Below, one piece after another: positions 16,822 through 24,379 of a DNA stretch of 37,972 nt (positions are counted from its first letter, which is position 1; each line of letters starts with the position of its first letter). Both the position numbers and the translations under genes were made by a program. The notes beneath the pieces are model-generated. The model saw only the letters and a list, made by a program, of their open reading frames with translations. It searched no databases and was not told the origin of the DNA. Source of the DNA: Oscillospiraceae bacterium (GTDB taxonomy: Bacteria > Bacillota > Clostridia > Oscillospirales > Ruminococcaceae); contig CAAGEZ010000021.1 in the NCBI GenBank assembly GCA_900768995.1, forward strand, positions 1 to 37,972. The letters are read 5' to 3'.

Positions 16822-16995
16822 ATGAGAATTATTCCCCCCTGCCGAAAGTGCCCATATAAATTGGAACTTGTTGAATTTATCAAAAGCCCCTGTCCGCAGT
16901 GTATTCTTGAAAACTACAAAATGTTTGATAAGCTCATAGGCGGTAATGTGTATCGCCTTGATTCACCGCATAAGGGCAAAAAGAGATCAAGATAA
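16822..16995 (+). CDS. 57-aa protein with two CxxC pairs (zinc-ribbon-like)
   Basis: A 58-codon ORF starts at ATG 16822 after GAGGTG and ends at TAA 16993-16995. It encodes two CxxC pairs (Cys 7 and 10, Cys 24 and 27) at a spacing fit to hold one zinc ion, and ends in a basic tail (HKGKKRSR). It lies 35 nt after the 107-aa gene and just before a strong terminator, so it closes the four-gene cluster. A nucleic-acid or protein-binding zinc knuckle is likely; no family is recognised. Confidence 0.6.
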   Translation: MRIIPPCRKCPYKLELVEFIKSPCPQCILENYKMFDKLIGGNVYRLDSPHKGKKRSR

Positions 16996-17007
16996 TAAGC
17001 TAAAGCA

Positions 17008-17055
17008 ATTCCCTGGTACTGCCTGATGGGGCAGTATCAGGGAATATTCTTTTGT
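17008..17055 (+). terminator. Terminator of the 13.2-17.0 kb cluster
   Basis: A 16-bp stem with one wobble (17008-17023 with 17030-17045), a 6-nt loop and a moderately T-rich tail (ATTCTTTTG). Confidence 0.8.
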
Positions 17056-17085
17056 GTTACTTTAGGTAACTTTACAGCATAATTC

Positions 17086-17114
17086 TTGACAATCGTGCCC
17101 ATACTTAGTATAAT
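17086..17114 (+). promoter_or_regulatory. Sigma-A promoter of the first HipA-like gene
   Basis: TTGACA (17086-17091) and TATAAT (17109-17114) are separated by 17 nt, a perfect match. A small dyad GTTAC-5-GTAAC (17056-17070) lies just upstream and could be an operator. Confidence 0.85.
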
Positions 17115-17138
17115 ATAATACAGGAAGAAGGTGATCAT

Positions 17139-18299
17139 ATGTCATATGTACGTACATACTATCTCAAACATTTTGATACTCCATTAGTATTGTTTTCTGC
17201 CTCTATCCATACAGCAAACCCTAATATTGAGGTCATTGAAGTATATGATGAACATAGTGATCTTCTCCCATACGTGTTTGCCCCCACTGATGAAGGACTC
17301 TATAAATGGATTAAGCGAAGAACGATTCCTCATAACAGAGCATATGTTGACAGCTTCCTTGCCAAATGCGGGCTTTCACCCAACCGACCTATGGATATAA
17401 TTTCAGTAAGCAAAGCACTGTCTCTGACCGACTGCTACTGGGTTACTGAGGAGGATTCAAAGGACACCTTTGACGAGATAAACCTCTATGATAATCCATT
17501 TGACACTACACTTGCCCATACCGCATTTTCAGGCATAGGCAGTTCTCAGCACAGCGACAGAATAACCAGTCCCGAATTTACGACCAACGGTGCATTAAGA
17601 AAATGCTGGCGGCGTGATAAGAACGGGATAACAAAGCTTTTCAAGGGCGGAACCGAAGGTGCCAGCAACACAGGTTTTGAGCCTTACTCAGAATATTATG
17701 CGTCCAAGATTGCACAGGTAATGGGCATAAATGCCATTAAGTATGATATCGTCAGCTGGAAAAAGAATATCTGCTCTACCTGTGAGATGTTCACAAGCAA
17801 AGATGTTTCTTTCGTTCCCATAGGAAATGTTACGGACAAGTCTTTTTACGAGAACATTCGTGATTATTATACCGCCCTCGGAAATGATTTCCTTGAAGAA
17901 TTTTATGATATGCTCCTGTTTGATGCAGTGATCTACAACACAGACCGTCACTTCGGCAACTTCGGGCTGCTCGTTGATTCCAAAACCAACCACATAACTC
18001 GTCCCGCACCTGTTTTTGATAATGGAAATTCCCTGTTCAATACTGCAAGCCTTGACTGCTTTAATGACACAAAAGACCTGTCATTGATAAGAGAATACGC
18101 TTCAAGCAGATTTCCGGCATTTTACAATGACTTTGTTCAGACAGCCAAGGAAGTGCTTGATGAGCGAAGAATTGCAATGCTCAATAATGTGCTTGATATT
18201 GACCTTTGGGCATATCAGCCAAGATATAATCTCCCCTACAAGCGTGTTAAGATAATCGAAACTATGATAAAGGAACGGGTAAAAGATATTCTAAAATAA
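17139..18299 (+). CDS. HipA-like kinase domain protein
   Basis: The 386-aa protein has the core motifs of the HipA_C kinase fold: NTDRHFGNFG at about 267-276 (catalytic Asp of an N-x-D-R-H loop) and APVFDNG at about 290-296 (metal-binding Asp), plus E-P-x-S-E at about 181-185 for the Lys-pairing Glu and K167/K169 as phosphate-contact candidates. HipA kinases phosphorylate proteins (GltX in E. coli) to cause dormancy; CtkA-type relatives have other targets. The N-terminal 110 residues differ from classic HipA. No HipB-type HTH partner is adjacent. A paralogue is encoded on the other strand at 19.1-20.2 kb. The ribosome binding site (GGAAGAAGGTGAT) is good. Function as toxin or regulatory kinase is inferred. 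Confidence 0.8.
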   Translation: MSYVRTYYLKHFDTPLVLFSASIHTANPNIEVIEVYDEHSDLLPYVFAPTDEGLYKWIKRRTIPHNRAYVDSFLAKCGLSPNRPMDIISVSKALSLTDCYWVTEEDSKDTFDEINLYDNPFDTTLAHTAFSGIGSSQHSDRITSPEFTTNGALRKCWRRDKNGITKLFKGGTEGASNTGFEPYSEYYASKIAQVMGINAIKYDIVSWKKNICSTCEMFTSKDVSFVPIGNVTDKSFYENIRDYYTALGNDFLEEFYDMLLFDAVIYNTDRHFGNFGLLVDSKTNHITRPAPVFDNGNSLFNTASLDCFNDTKDLSLIREYASSRFPAFYNDFVQTAKEVLDERRIAMLNNVLDIDLWAYQPRYNLPYKRVKIIETMIKERVKDILK

Positions 18300-18304
18300 A
18301 CGAA

Positions 18305-18345
18305 ATGGGTACAGCAGGCAAGCACCTGTTGTACCCATTATTTAT
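18305..18345. terminator. Terminator between convergent genes
   Basis: A 14-bp stem with one G-T pair (18305-18318 with 18325-18338) and a 6-nt loop, followed by TATTTATT on the plus strand. It lies between the HipA-like gene and the convergent HEPN gene. Confidence 0.7.
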
Positions 18346-18752
18346 TCCCAATCACTCTCGGCTTCTTTCAGTTTATTCTGCAATGTTTTTTCAAGAACAA
18401 CAAATGCAGGAATAAAGCTATCACGGATAAGAAGTAAAATTTCATCGATCTCATCTTCATTATAAATATGAATTGATGTATTACGCTTTTTCAGCATCAT
18501 TAACCACACTGCGCAATCATCAATAAATCCAAGCTTATAGCCAAGCTGGAGTATCTCTCTCGGTGAGCCTGTGGACGCTTCCTCTGCACCGTGTAGCCTC
18601 AGTACTTCCTGAAGTGCTTTCCACGAAAGTTCAAAGGTCAGATTAAACTGCCCGATAATACCTGTCCTATAGATATCATCATTTTCCGCAACCTTAAAAT
18701 CTGCATTTTTAAGCACGTTAAGGCAATTAGAAAAATTTTCAAGCTTTTTCAT
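18342..18752 (-). CDS. HEPN-domain toxin, nucleotidyltransferase substrate-binding (HI0074/HepT-like)
   Basis: The 136-aa helical protein matches the HI0074-type nucleotidyltransferase substrate-binding family. It carries the HEPN ribonuclease motif R-x4-H-x-Y (R90, H95, Y97). In type VII toxin-antitoxin systems such a HEPN protein is an RNase toxin, and the partner MNT enzyme silences it by adding AMP units to the Tyr of this motif. The gene overlaps the MNT gene by 14 nt, so the two are translationally coupled with the nucleotidyltransferase first. Some HI0074 members without toxicity are known, so toxin activity is probable and not shown. Confidence 0.85.
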   Translation of the reverse strand: MKKLENFSNCLNVLKNADFKVAENDDIYRTGIIGQFNLTFELSWKALQEVLRLHGAEEASTGSPREILQLGYKLGFIDDCAVWLMMLKKRNTSIHIYNEDEIDEILLLIRDSFIPAFVVLEKTLQNKLKEAESDWE

Positions 18753-19035
18753 ATATCACAATACCGTACCTTTCTATTTCTTTTTTCAGTTCATCTGAAA
18801 GAGATTTATCGGCATCAACAACATCAAATGACAGCAGCGAATACATTTTCTCCTTAATATCCCAATAAAACGAATCAAAATCACCGCCATATACGGCAAT
18901 ATCAACATCACTTCTGTCTGTATTTGTACCCTTTGCCCTTGAGCCGAAAAGTACCACCTTATTGACGGAGCTTTTCAGAGCAAAAGCAGATATATCTTTT
19001 AACACTCTATTAGGAAGATCATATTCCATTTTCAT
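18739..19035 (-). CDS. MNT-type nucleotidyltransferase (MntA-like antitoxin)
   Basis: The 98-aa protein is a minimal nucleotidyltransferase: GSRAKG at about 31-36 and DVD at about 43-45 form the GS-x10-DxD active site; a third acidic residue is expected near 70-75 (D72 and V73-D74). In MntA/HepT pairs it transfers AMP from ATP to the HEPN toxin. GAGGAT lies before the ATG; a second ATG two codons on (19029) has better spacing. The pair sits between two HipA-like genes and has its own strong promoter. Confidence 0.87.
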   Translation of the reverse strand: MKMEYDLPNRVLKDISAFALKSSVNKVVLFGSRAKGTNTDRSDVDIAVYGGDFDSFYWDIKEKMYSLLSFDVVDADKSLSDELKKEIERYGIVIYEKA

Positions 19036-19065
19036 TTATCCTCATTTTTTCTGACTTCTTCATAC

Positions 19066-19094
19066 ATTATATCATCTGAAAAGCATTTAGTCAA
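19066..19094 (-). promoter_or_regulatory. Sigma-A promoter of the MNT-HEPN pair
   Basis: On the minus strand TTGACT (19089-19094) and TATAAT (19066-19071) are separated by 17 nt, about 30 nt before the MNT start codon. Confidence 0.83.
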
Positions 19095-19107
19095 TAATAT
19101 TTTAGGC

Positions 19108-20193
19108 TCAGATGAGAATATATGATATCTGTCTGTTTACAATACTGCCTAATAGGTCAAGCCGCTCCTGATCGACAGTTATATGAGAATGCTGCCTGAA
19201 TGTGAACCCACTGAGATTTTTAAGGTCAGTGCGTATCTCATCAGTAAGCAGACCTTTGGCAGTGGCAATAAAATCCGAACCGACAGACGGCTTTATCTTT
19301 TTCATATACCAGTCAATATTTTTCAGCTGGTCATTATCCAGATCAAAGCATAGAGAACGGTTATTATCAAATACAGGAGCCATTTTTATTATCTTCATAG
19401 TGTCATTATCCGTAAGTAATCCGAAATTACCCATATGCCTGTCAATGTTCAGGATAAGGCTATCGAATATGCACATACGCCTGAAAGCATCACCACTGCC
19501 GAGCATCTCAAAAATTTTAAGCAGCGAAGCAATTGATCTGCCGCCTGTAACTACCCGCCCCGCTTTCACAAGTCCGTATTGCTCATCTGTGAAAAGGCGG
19601 CACTTGCTGACAAGCCTGCCGTGAAGATAGTCCATATCATATGGAACGTATTCCTTGCAGATATGCTCCGCAAGCTGTGAGGCAAGGTATTCCGACAGCG
19701 GTTCAAGCTCAAACATATCACTTCCGCTTTTGCAAAGATATATTCCGTCATCTTCCCTTACCCAGCATTTTGCATATGAACCGTCCGTCCCAAATTCGGG
19801 CGAGGTTGAAGACAGGTCGGTATCGCTTACAGCCCCGTCAAATGCGGCATTGGCTATCATTTCATCAAAGGAATTGCTGTAAAGGGATACATCAGCCCAT
19901 TTAAGTCCGCTCCCATTTTCTTTGACCCAGAAAGTATCGTTAAGAGAAACTGCGTGAGTTACCCTGATAAACCCGTCAATATCAGAACAACCGTATCTTT
20001 CAAGGAGCTGTTCGATGTGCTTGCGGTGCTTTGGAGCCTTACGTCTGTCAAGGAAGCTGAAAAGATCGGTATAGCCCAAGGGTCTGAGATCTGTGAACCA
20101 CTCAAGCTCACTAAGCTGAACCTCATCGTATTCATCACGCTCACAGCTGAATAGGAGCCACGGCACGTCTTTGTTCATCAGAACATATGTCAT
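19108..20193 (-). CDS. HipA-like kinase domain protein, paralogue of the 17.1-kb gene
   Basis: The 361-aa protein shares the layout and several landmarks of the plus-strand HipA-like gene: SLNDTFWV (compare SLTDCYWV), LYSNSFD (compare LYDNPFD), TSPEFGTDG..AKCW (compare TSPEFTTNG..RKCW), NIDRHMGNFG at about 249-258 with the catalytic Asp, and APVFDNN at about 272-278 for metal binding. The second motif has Asn where the other has Gly. The proteins are otherwise clearly diverged, so this is an old duplication or independent arrival. There is no HTH antitoxin gene next to it. A perfect promoter and AAGGAAG ribosome binding site precede it. Confidence 0.8.
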   Translation of the reverse strand: MTYVLMNKDVPWLLFSCERDEYDEVQLSELEWFTDLRPLGYTDLFSFLDRRKAPKHRKHIEQLLERYGCSDIDGFIRVTHAVSLNDTFWVKENGSGLKWADVSLYSNSFDEMIANAAFDGAVSDTDLSSTSPEFGTDGSYAKCWVREDDGIYLCKSGSDMFELEPLSEYLASQLAEHICKEYVPYDMDYLHGRLVSKCRLFTDEQYGLVKAGRVVTGGRSIASLLKIFEMLGSGDAFRRMCIFDSLILNIDRHMGNFGLLTDNDTMKIIKMAPVFDNNRSLCFDLDNDQLKNIDWYMKKIKPSVGSDFIATAKGLLTDEIRTDLKNLSGFTFRQHSHITVDQERLDLLGSIVNRQISYILI

Positions 20194-20228
20194 CTTATCA
20201 CTTCCTTTAAATGAGGTTTGTTGTTTTG

Positions 20229-20257
20229 ATTATATCACATATATTCGTGGGTGTCAA
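20229..20257 (-). promoter_or_regulatory. Sigma-A promoter of the second HipA-like gene
   Basis: On the minus strand TTGACA (20252-20257) and TATAAT (20229-20234) are separated by 17 nt, 35 nt before the ATG. Confidence 0.87.
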
Positions 20258-20355
20258 ATGCGAACCGCAGCTTATAAATATATTCTTCGCATTATAATTG
20301 TCTGATCGTTTGTTATATGATTACTTTAGTTACATAAGATGAACTATGTAAAATA

Positions 20356-20517
20356 TTAATCTTCAATATTCTTCTCTGTATCTTCAATCAGCTCACTGAT
20401 AATTACCTTTGCTTTATCAATTTCATTATTATCCAAAGCTTTCTGCAATGACTTAAACTGTCTTAATAATAATCTGAGATATCCTTTAAGAATTATATGT
20501 TCTTCTCTTTTTTTCAT
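20356..20517 (-). CDS. 53-aa helical protein at the end of the defence operon
   Basis: A 54-codon ORF (ATG 20517, TAA 20356-20358) with AAGGAG about 9 nt before the start. The product is very charged and almost wholly helical: it begins MKKREEHIILKGYLRLLL and ends SELIEDTEKNIED, with an i/i+3/i+4 pattern of Leu and Ile fit for a coiled coil or helical hairpin. It lies 56 nt after the restriction-subunit gene on the same strand; the gap contains a CCCGACA/TGTCGGG hairpin. It is probably co-transcribed. It could be an accessory or inhibitor of the nuclease complex, but no family is recognised. Confidence 0.6.
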   Translation of the reverse strand: MKKREEHIILKGYLRLLLRQFKSLQKALDNNEIDKAKVIISELIEDTEKNIED

Positions 20518-20529
20518 ATTGTATTTCTC

Positions 20530-20570
20530 CTTATATACCCGACACAGCTGTTGAGCAATGTCGGGGTGGT
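20530..20570 (-). other. Hairpin between the Res gene and the 53-aa gene
   Basis: CCCGACA and TGTCGGG form a 7-bp stem with a 14-nt loop between the Res stop codon and the small gene. No T tract follows on the minus strand, so it may be an mRNA processing or stability element, not a full terminator. Confidence 0.45.
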
Positions 20571-20573
20571 GTA

Positions 20574-23500
20574 TTATTTCATAACAATATTCAGCAAACT
20601 CTGATAGCTGTCAACAGCATCATATCTGATATTGTTTGTAGAAATATCGTTAAAAAGTTTCTTGGCACAGGATATCTTCGCCTGCTCAATAGGTCTGAGA
20701 TCAAGGCTTTCCATTGTGCCCTTGGTTTCGGCAATGAAAAAGATGTGCTTGACTTTTCCCTCATAAAAAGCTATCGCCCAGTCGGGAGAATAATTGCCCA
20801 CAGGTGTAGGAATTGCAAAGCCTTTAGGCAGCTTGGCATAAACACACACCTCCGCTGCTTTATCAAGCTCCTGCACAAATCGGCGCTCTACGCTCTGTTC
20901 GGCTGTACCGTCTGTAAATACATAATCCTGTACTGCCTTTTGAGCAGCAAATGCCTTCTCATAGCCCTGAAAATACTTTTCGGCTGTAAAGATCGTACTG
21001 TCATACGGGTCTTCTGAGCTCTCAGTATAGCTGATATGCTCAATTATCATTGTTGCTTTCTGCTCATTGATAAGCCTTATTACCTTAGATATAAATTCCT
21101 CAGGATTATTCCGGAACATATAAAGTTTTTTAGGCTCAAGTGATTTCAGGATCTCAGTTGCAGTCTTTCTTGTAAGTGTTGTACCCTTTGCAATTTTGCC
21201 TACAAGATCATATTTTATTCCGCTTGTTTCAGCGTGTCTGAGGACCTGCGTTCTCGTCTTTTCATCGCTGAATGATGCTCCCCTGTCAACCTCGTATTCA
21301 TTCATATCAGTTTTTTGCCGACCGACTGTTGTTGTATAAAGCAGTTCAGAAACATTGAGTTTCTCATTGATGTAACTTGAAGCTTTTTTTACAAGCTCAT
21401 TGCTGTCAAAAGAAACGGTGTAAGCGTATTTATGATTGATATATCCCCACAAGGTCTGAAACTCTTTCTTGTAGAAGTTATCATTAAGCGGATTATCCTT
21501 GACCTTGGTTTCACGTCCGTCTTTTATCATATCATTAAGAACGCTTTCATCAAATACAGCCTGGATCAGCTTGTGAACGCCCTCAGAAATATCCTCTATC
21601 TCCTCCGGAACAGGTGCAAGAGAATTGTTTGCAAGATCAGTTCTGTATTCATCGGTAACATTATCATCGTTGTCGATATAGTCATTCTTTGCAAGATACT
21701 TGTAAATTATCTTTGCCTGAGTTTTATCAATTACAACGGGTTCGTCGCCGACCATAACAGTTTTGCCCTCAAAATATTCGATAGTTGCCTTTGAAGGTCT
21801 GTCATAAAGTTCTGCTTTGATATCAGATTGCAGGCTGTTTACGAAATTCTTGTAGCTTTCGCTTGCAATAACTGTAAGCAGATTTACATTATGCACTGCG
21901 TCTCCAAGAGATTCCTTGTCCATACGATTACCGCTCTGATTTACGCAAAGGCGCAGTCCACGGCCGACTTCCTGACGCTTTGCAGTCTGATTATCGGAAT
22001 GCTTCAATGTGCATATCTGAAATACGTTCGGATTATCCCAGCCCTCTCGGAGTGCAGAATGTGAGAATATGAAACGTGTCGGCTCGTCAAAGCTGAGAAG
22101 GCGTTCCTTGTTTTTAAGTATAAGGTCATAAGCGGAAATGTCATCGGAAAACTCACTGCCACGTTTAAGCTGACTGTCCACGCTGTGTCCGGTTTTCTTA
22201 TCAATGCTGAAATATCCCTTGTGGACAGCTTTTTCATCGCTGCACATCTCTCTCAGATATTTCTGATATGGAGTATTTTCAAGGGTAAGCTTTTCATTCA
22301 ATATGCTGTTATATTCCTGCTCAAATATCCTGCCGTATTCACCCAGTGCTTCATCGCCGTTCTCATTATACAAACGATATTTTGCAACCTCGTCAATAAA
22401 GAAAAGCGACAGACATTTTATACCCATATCAAAGAGCTTTTCTTCCTTTTCAAAGTGTGAAAGGATAGTTTCCCTTATCTGAATTCGGCGCATATCATTC
22501 TCGGAAACATCGCCTTTAACTTCACCAACACTTATGCTTTCGCCATTTGTAAATGTGACTGTTCTGCCGATAGGGTCAATGCTTGATACAGTATATCCTT
22601 TGTACTGCTCCATTTCCTGAGATACATAAAACAGATCATCGCCTACACCAACAATTCGTGTTTCACGGTTTATGGACTTGCTGTAGCCTATCTCAAGCTC
22701 TATCCTTGCCATAGGCGGCTTCTTGGGACTTATAACAATTTCTTCCAGGAACATATAGCTGTCTGTACCACGAAGATTTTTTACTTCAAAGCCTTTGACC
22801 TCTATTTTCTTTACAAGTCTCTGATTATAAGCTTCAAGCGCATCAAGAACATATACCATATTATGCTCATTCTTGTGGGTTGCGGAATAATTCAGCGTAA
22901 ACAATGGATTAAAATTTGCAATGGCTTTCTGAGTTACCGTGCCGCCCATTTTCTGCGGCTCATCAAGGATAATGATAGGTCTGTTTGCCTTGATAACGTC
23001 AATGGGTCTGCGTGAGCCGAATTCATCACGCTTGGAATAGATGATTCTCGCTTCCTTGCTCCTTCCGTCCTCTTTCAGCGATGAAGCAAATGCCTGGGTG
23101 TTGATTATCATAACATTTATGCCGCCGTCAGAGGAAAAGCTGTCAAGCTGAGTGAGGTTTGAGCTGTTATACACGAAAAATCTCGCACGTTTGCCATAAT
23201 GCTCCATAAAATGATCGGCAGTTATCTCAAACGACTTTTTCACACCCTCACGGATAGCGATACTCGGCACAACGACAATAAACTTTGTCCAGCCATAACG
23301 CTTGTTAAGCTCGAACATTGTCTTGATGTACACATACGTCTTTCCCGTTCCTGTTTCCATCTCAATGTCAAGGCTGCATCTGCCGAGGTCTTTCACAAGT
23401 TTTGGGGAAATCTTGATATTATTATCCTTCTGCAGCTTTTGGATATTCTCCAATAACTGACTGTCGGTAAGGTCTATCTCATCGTTTTTGAAGCCCGTAT

Positions 23501-23681
23501 CATCGTAAATATCGGCTTCTTCTTCGCCCAAAAAGCTCGTCTGAACGACTGTCGGACGTTCAAGTGTGCCGAGGTCACGGATATATCCACCGTTTTTATG
23601 ATAGCCTTGTCCGCTGAATACTTTCATTACAGATTCAACAGCATCGGTCTGATACTGTTGGATTTTAAAGCTAAATTTCAT
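20574..23681 (-). CDS. res: Type III restriction enzyme, Res subunit (helicase-nuclease)
   Basis: The 1035-aa protein has the type III Res order. An SF2 helicase has Walker A METGTGKT at about 108-115, a DEPQ box at about 240-243, SATH at about 266-269, and a late GRGLRL motif VI near 580. A C-terminal PD-(D/E)xK nuclease is visible as SPDWAIAF at about 965-972 and AETKG at about 984-988 (Asp967, Glu985, Lys987). Res needs Mod for site recognition; it hydrolyses ATP, moves along DNA and cuts when two unmethylated sites are arranged head to head. All catalytic residues seem intact. Mod is separated from Res by two extra genes here, whereas in classic systems they are adjacent. Confidence 0.93.
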   Translation of the reverse strand: MKFSFKIQQYQTDAVESVMKVFSGQGYHKNGGYIRDLGTLERPTVVQTSFLGEEEADIYDDTGFKNDEIDLTDSQLLENIQKLQKDNNIKISPKLVKDLGRCSLDIEMETGTGKTYVYIKTMFELNKRYGWTKFIVVVPSIAIREGVKKSFEITADHFMEHYGKRARFFVYNSSNLTQLDSFSSDGGINVMIINTQAFASSLKEDGRSKEARIIYSKRDEFGSRRPIDVIKANRPIIILDEPQKMGGTVTQKAIANFNPLFTLNYSATHKNEHNMVYVLDALEAYNQRLVKKIEVKGFEVKNLRGTDSYMFLEEIVISPKKPPMARIELEIGYSKSINRETRIVGVGDDLFYVSQEMEQYKGYTVSSIDPIGRTVTFTNGESISVGEVKGDVSENDMRRIQIRETILSHFEKEEKLFDMGIKCLSLFFIDEVAKYRLYNENGDEALGEYGRIFEQEYNSILNEKLTLENTPYQKYLREMCSDEKAVHKGYFSIDKKTGHSVDSQLKRGSEFSDDISAYDLILKNKERLLSFDEPTRFIFSHSALREGWDNPNVFQICTLKHSDNQTAKRQEVGRGLRLCVNQSGNRMDKESLGDAVHNVNLLTVIASESYKNFVNSLQSDIKAELYDRPSKATIEYFEGKTVMVGDEPVVIDKTQAKIIYKYLAKNDYIDNDDNVTDEYRTDLANNSLAPVPEEIEDISEGVHKLIQAVFDESVLNDMIKDGRETKVKDNPLNDNFYKKEFQTLWGYINHKYAYTVSFDSNELVKKASSYINEKLNVSELLYTTTVGRQKTDMNEYEVDRGASFSDEKTRTQVLRHAETSGIKYDLVGKIAKGTTLTRKTATEILKSLEPKKLYMFRNNPEEFISKVIRLINEQKATMIIEHISYTESSEDPYDSTIFTAEKYFQGYEKAFAAQKAVQDYVFTDGTAEQSVERRFVQELDKAAEVCVYAKLPKGFAIPTPVGNYSPDWAIAFYEGKVKHIFFIAETKGTMESLDLRPIEQAKISCAKKLFNDISTNNIRYDAVDSYQSLLNIVMK

Positions 23682-23700
23682 TTTGTATCCTCACCACAAT

Positions 23701-24363
23701 TTATTTTAGTAATCCTCTTGCCCAGATAAAATCGTAGATGAAAAATTCATTGGGATTATTGTCTATTTCTTCCTTAAAGGTATCCAGAACATCATCGTAC
23801 ATTTCCTGCTCAACCGGTGCAGAAGCAAACACATTTCCGCCTTCAATAAAAATAATACGGTCAATTCCGTCATTACCGTGGTCAAACAGAATTGCATCTA
23901 CTTTCTTATCAGGAGTCTGTTCAGCCATCATTCCAAGATACAACACCTTGATGATCTCAATAACTCTGTCATCATAGCCTGCATCTGCAATATGTATCTT
24001 CTCTTGCAGTTCAACCAATGAAGTGACTATTCTGTTTGAATACTGTTCTGAGATAACTGTCAGGTCAAGTCCCTTTGACCGAGGATCCATTCCTGACATA
24101 AATGTGGCTGCATCTTTAATAGCCTTTTCATCATCAGGCAGCAGATATATCATCATCTGCTTTTCCATATCGTGATACAGACAAGTATAGAACACCTGAG
24201 TTATCTCGCCGCATTCGGGGCATTTGAAAAGGAACGCTTCTCCGTTTAGTACCTTATCCTTCATTTCGGGATCAAGCTGAACATTGATACTCTCCCATAT
24301 CTTAAAATCGCTTTCTTTATTGCACTTCGGACAAGTAACCTTTACAGTATTTACTTTTGACAT
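23701..24363 (-). CDS. CpXC domain protein
   Basis: The 220-aa protein starts with a CpXC-type zinc domain: CPKCNKESDFKIWESINVQLDPE at about 10-32 and FKCPECGEITQVFYTCLYHD at about 47-66 give two CPxC pairs. The remaining 150 residues are a mixed alpha/beta region with acidic C-terminus. CpXC proteins are of unknown function and often found near restriction or toxin loci. It is 16 nt after the DUF262 gene and 19 nt before the Res gene, in the same operon, so it may be an adaptor or regulatory subunit; this is inferred from position. Confidence 0.8.
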   Translation of the reverse strand: MSKVNTVKVTCPKCNKESDFKIWESINVQLDPEMKDKVLNGEAFLFKCPECGEITQVFYTCLYHDMEKQMMIYLLPDDEKAIKDAATFMSGMDPRSKGLDLTVISEQYSNRIVTSLVELQEKIHIADAGYDDRVIEIIKVLYLGMMAEQTPDKKVDAILFDHGNDGIDRIIFIEGGNVFASAPVEQEMYDDVLDTFKEEIDNNPNEFFIYDFIWARGLLK

Positions 24364-24379
24364 ATTATCATCTCCGTTT

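Noticed and set aside
20330..20351. TTACATA/TATGTAA hairpin after the 53-aa gene considered as operon terminator
   Set aside because: The 7-bp AT-rich stem has no T tract on the minus strand, so it cannot be called a terminator.
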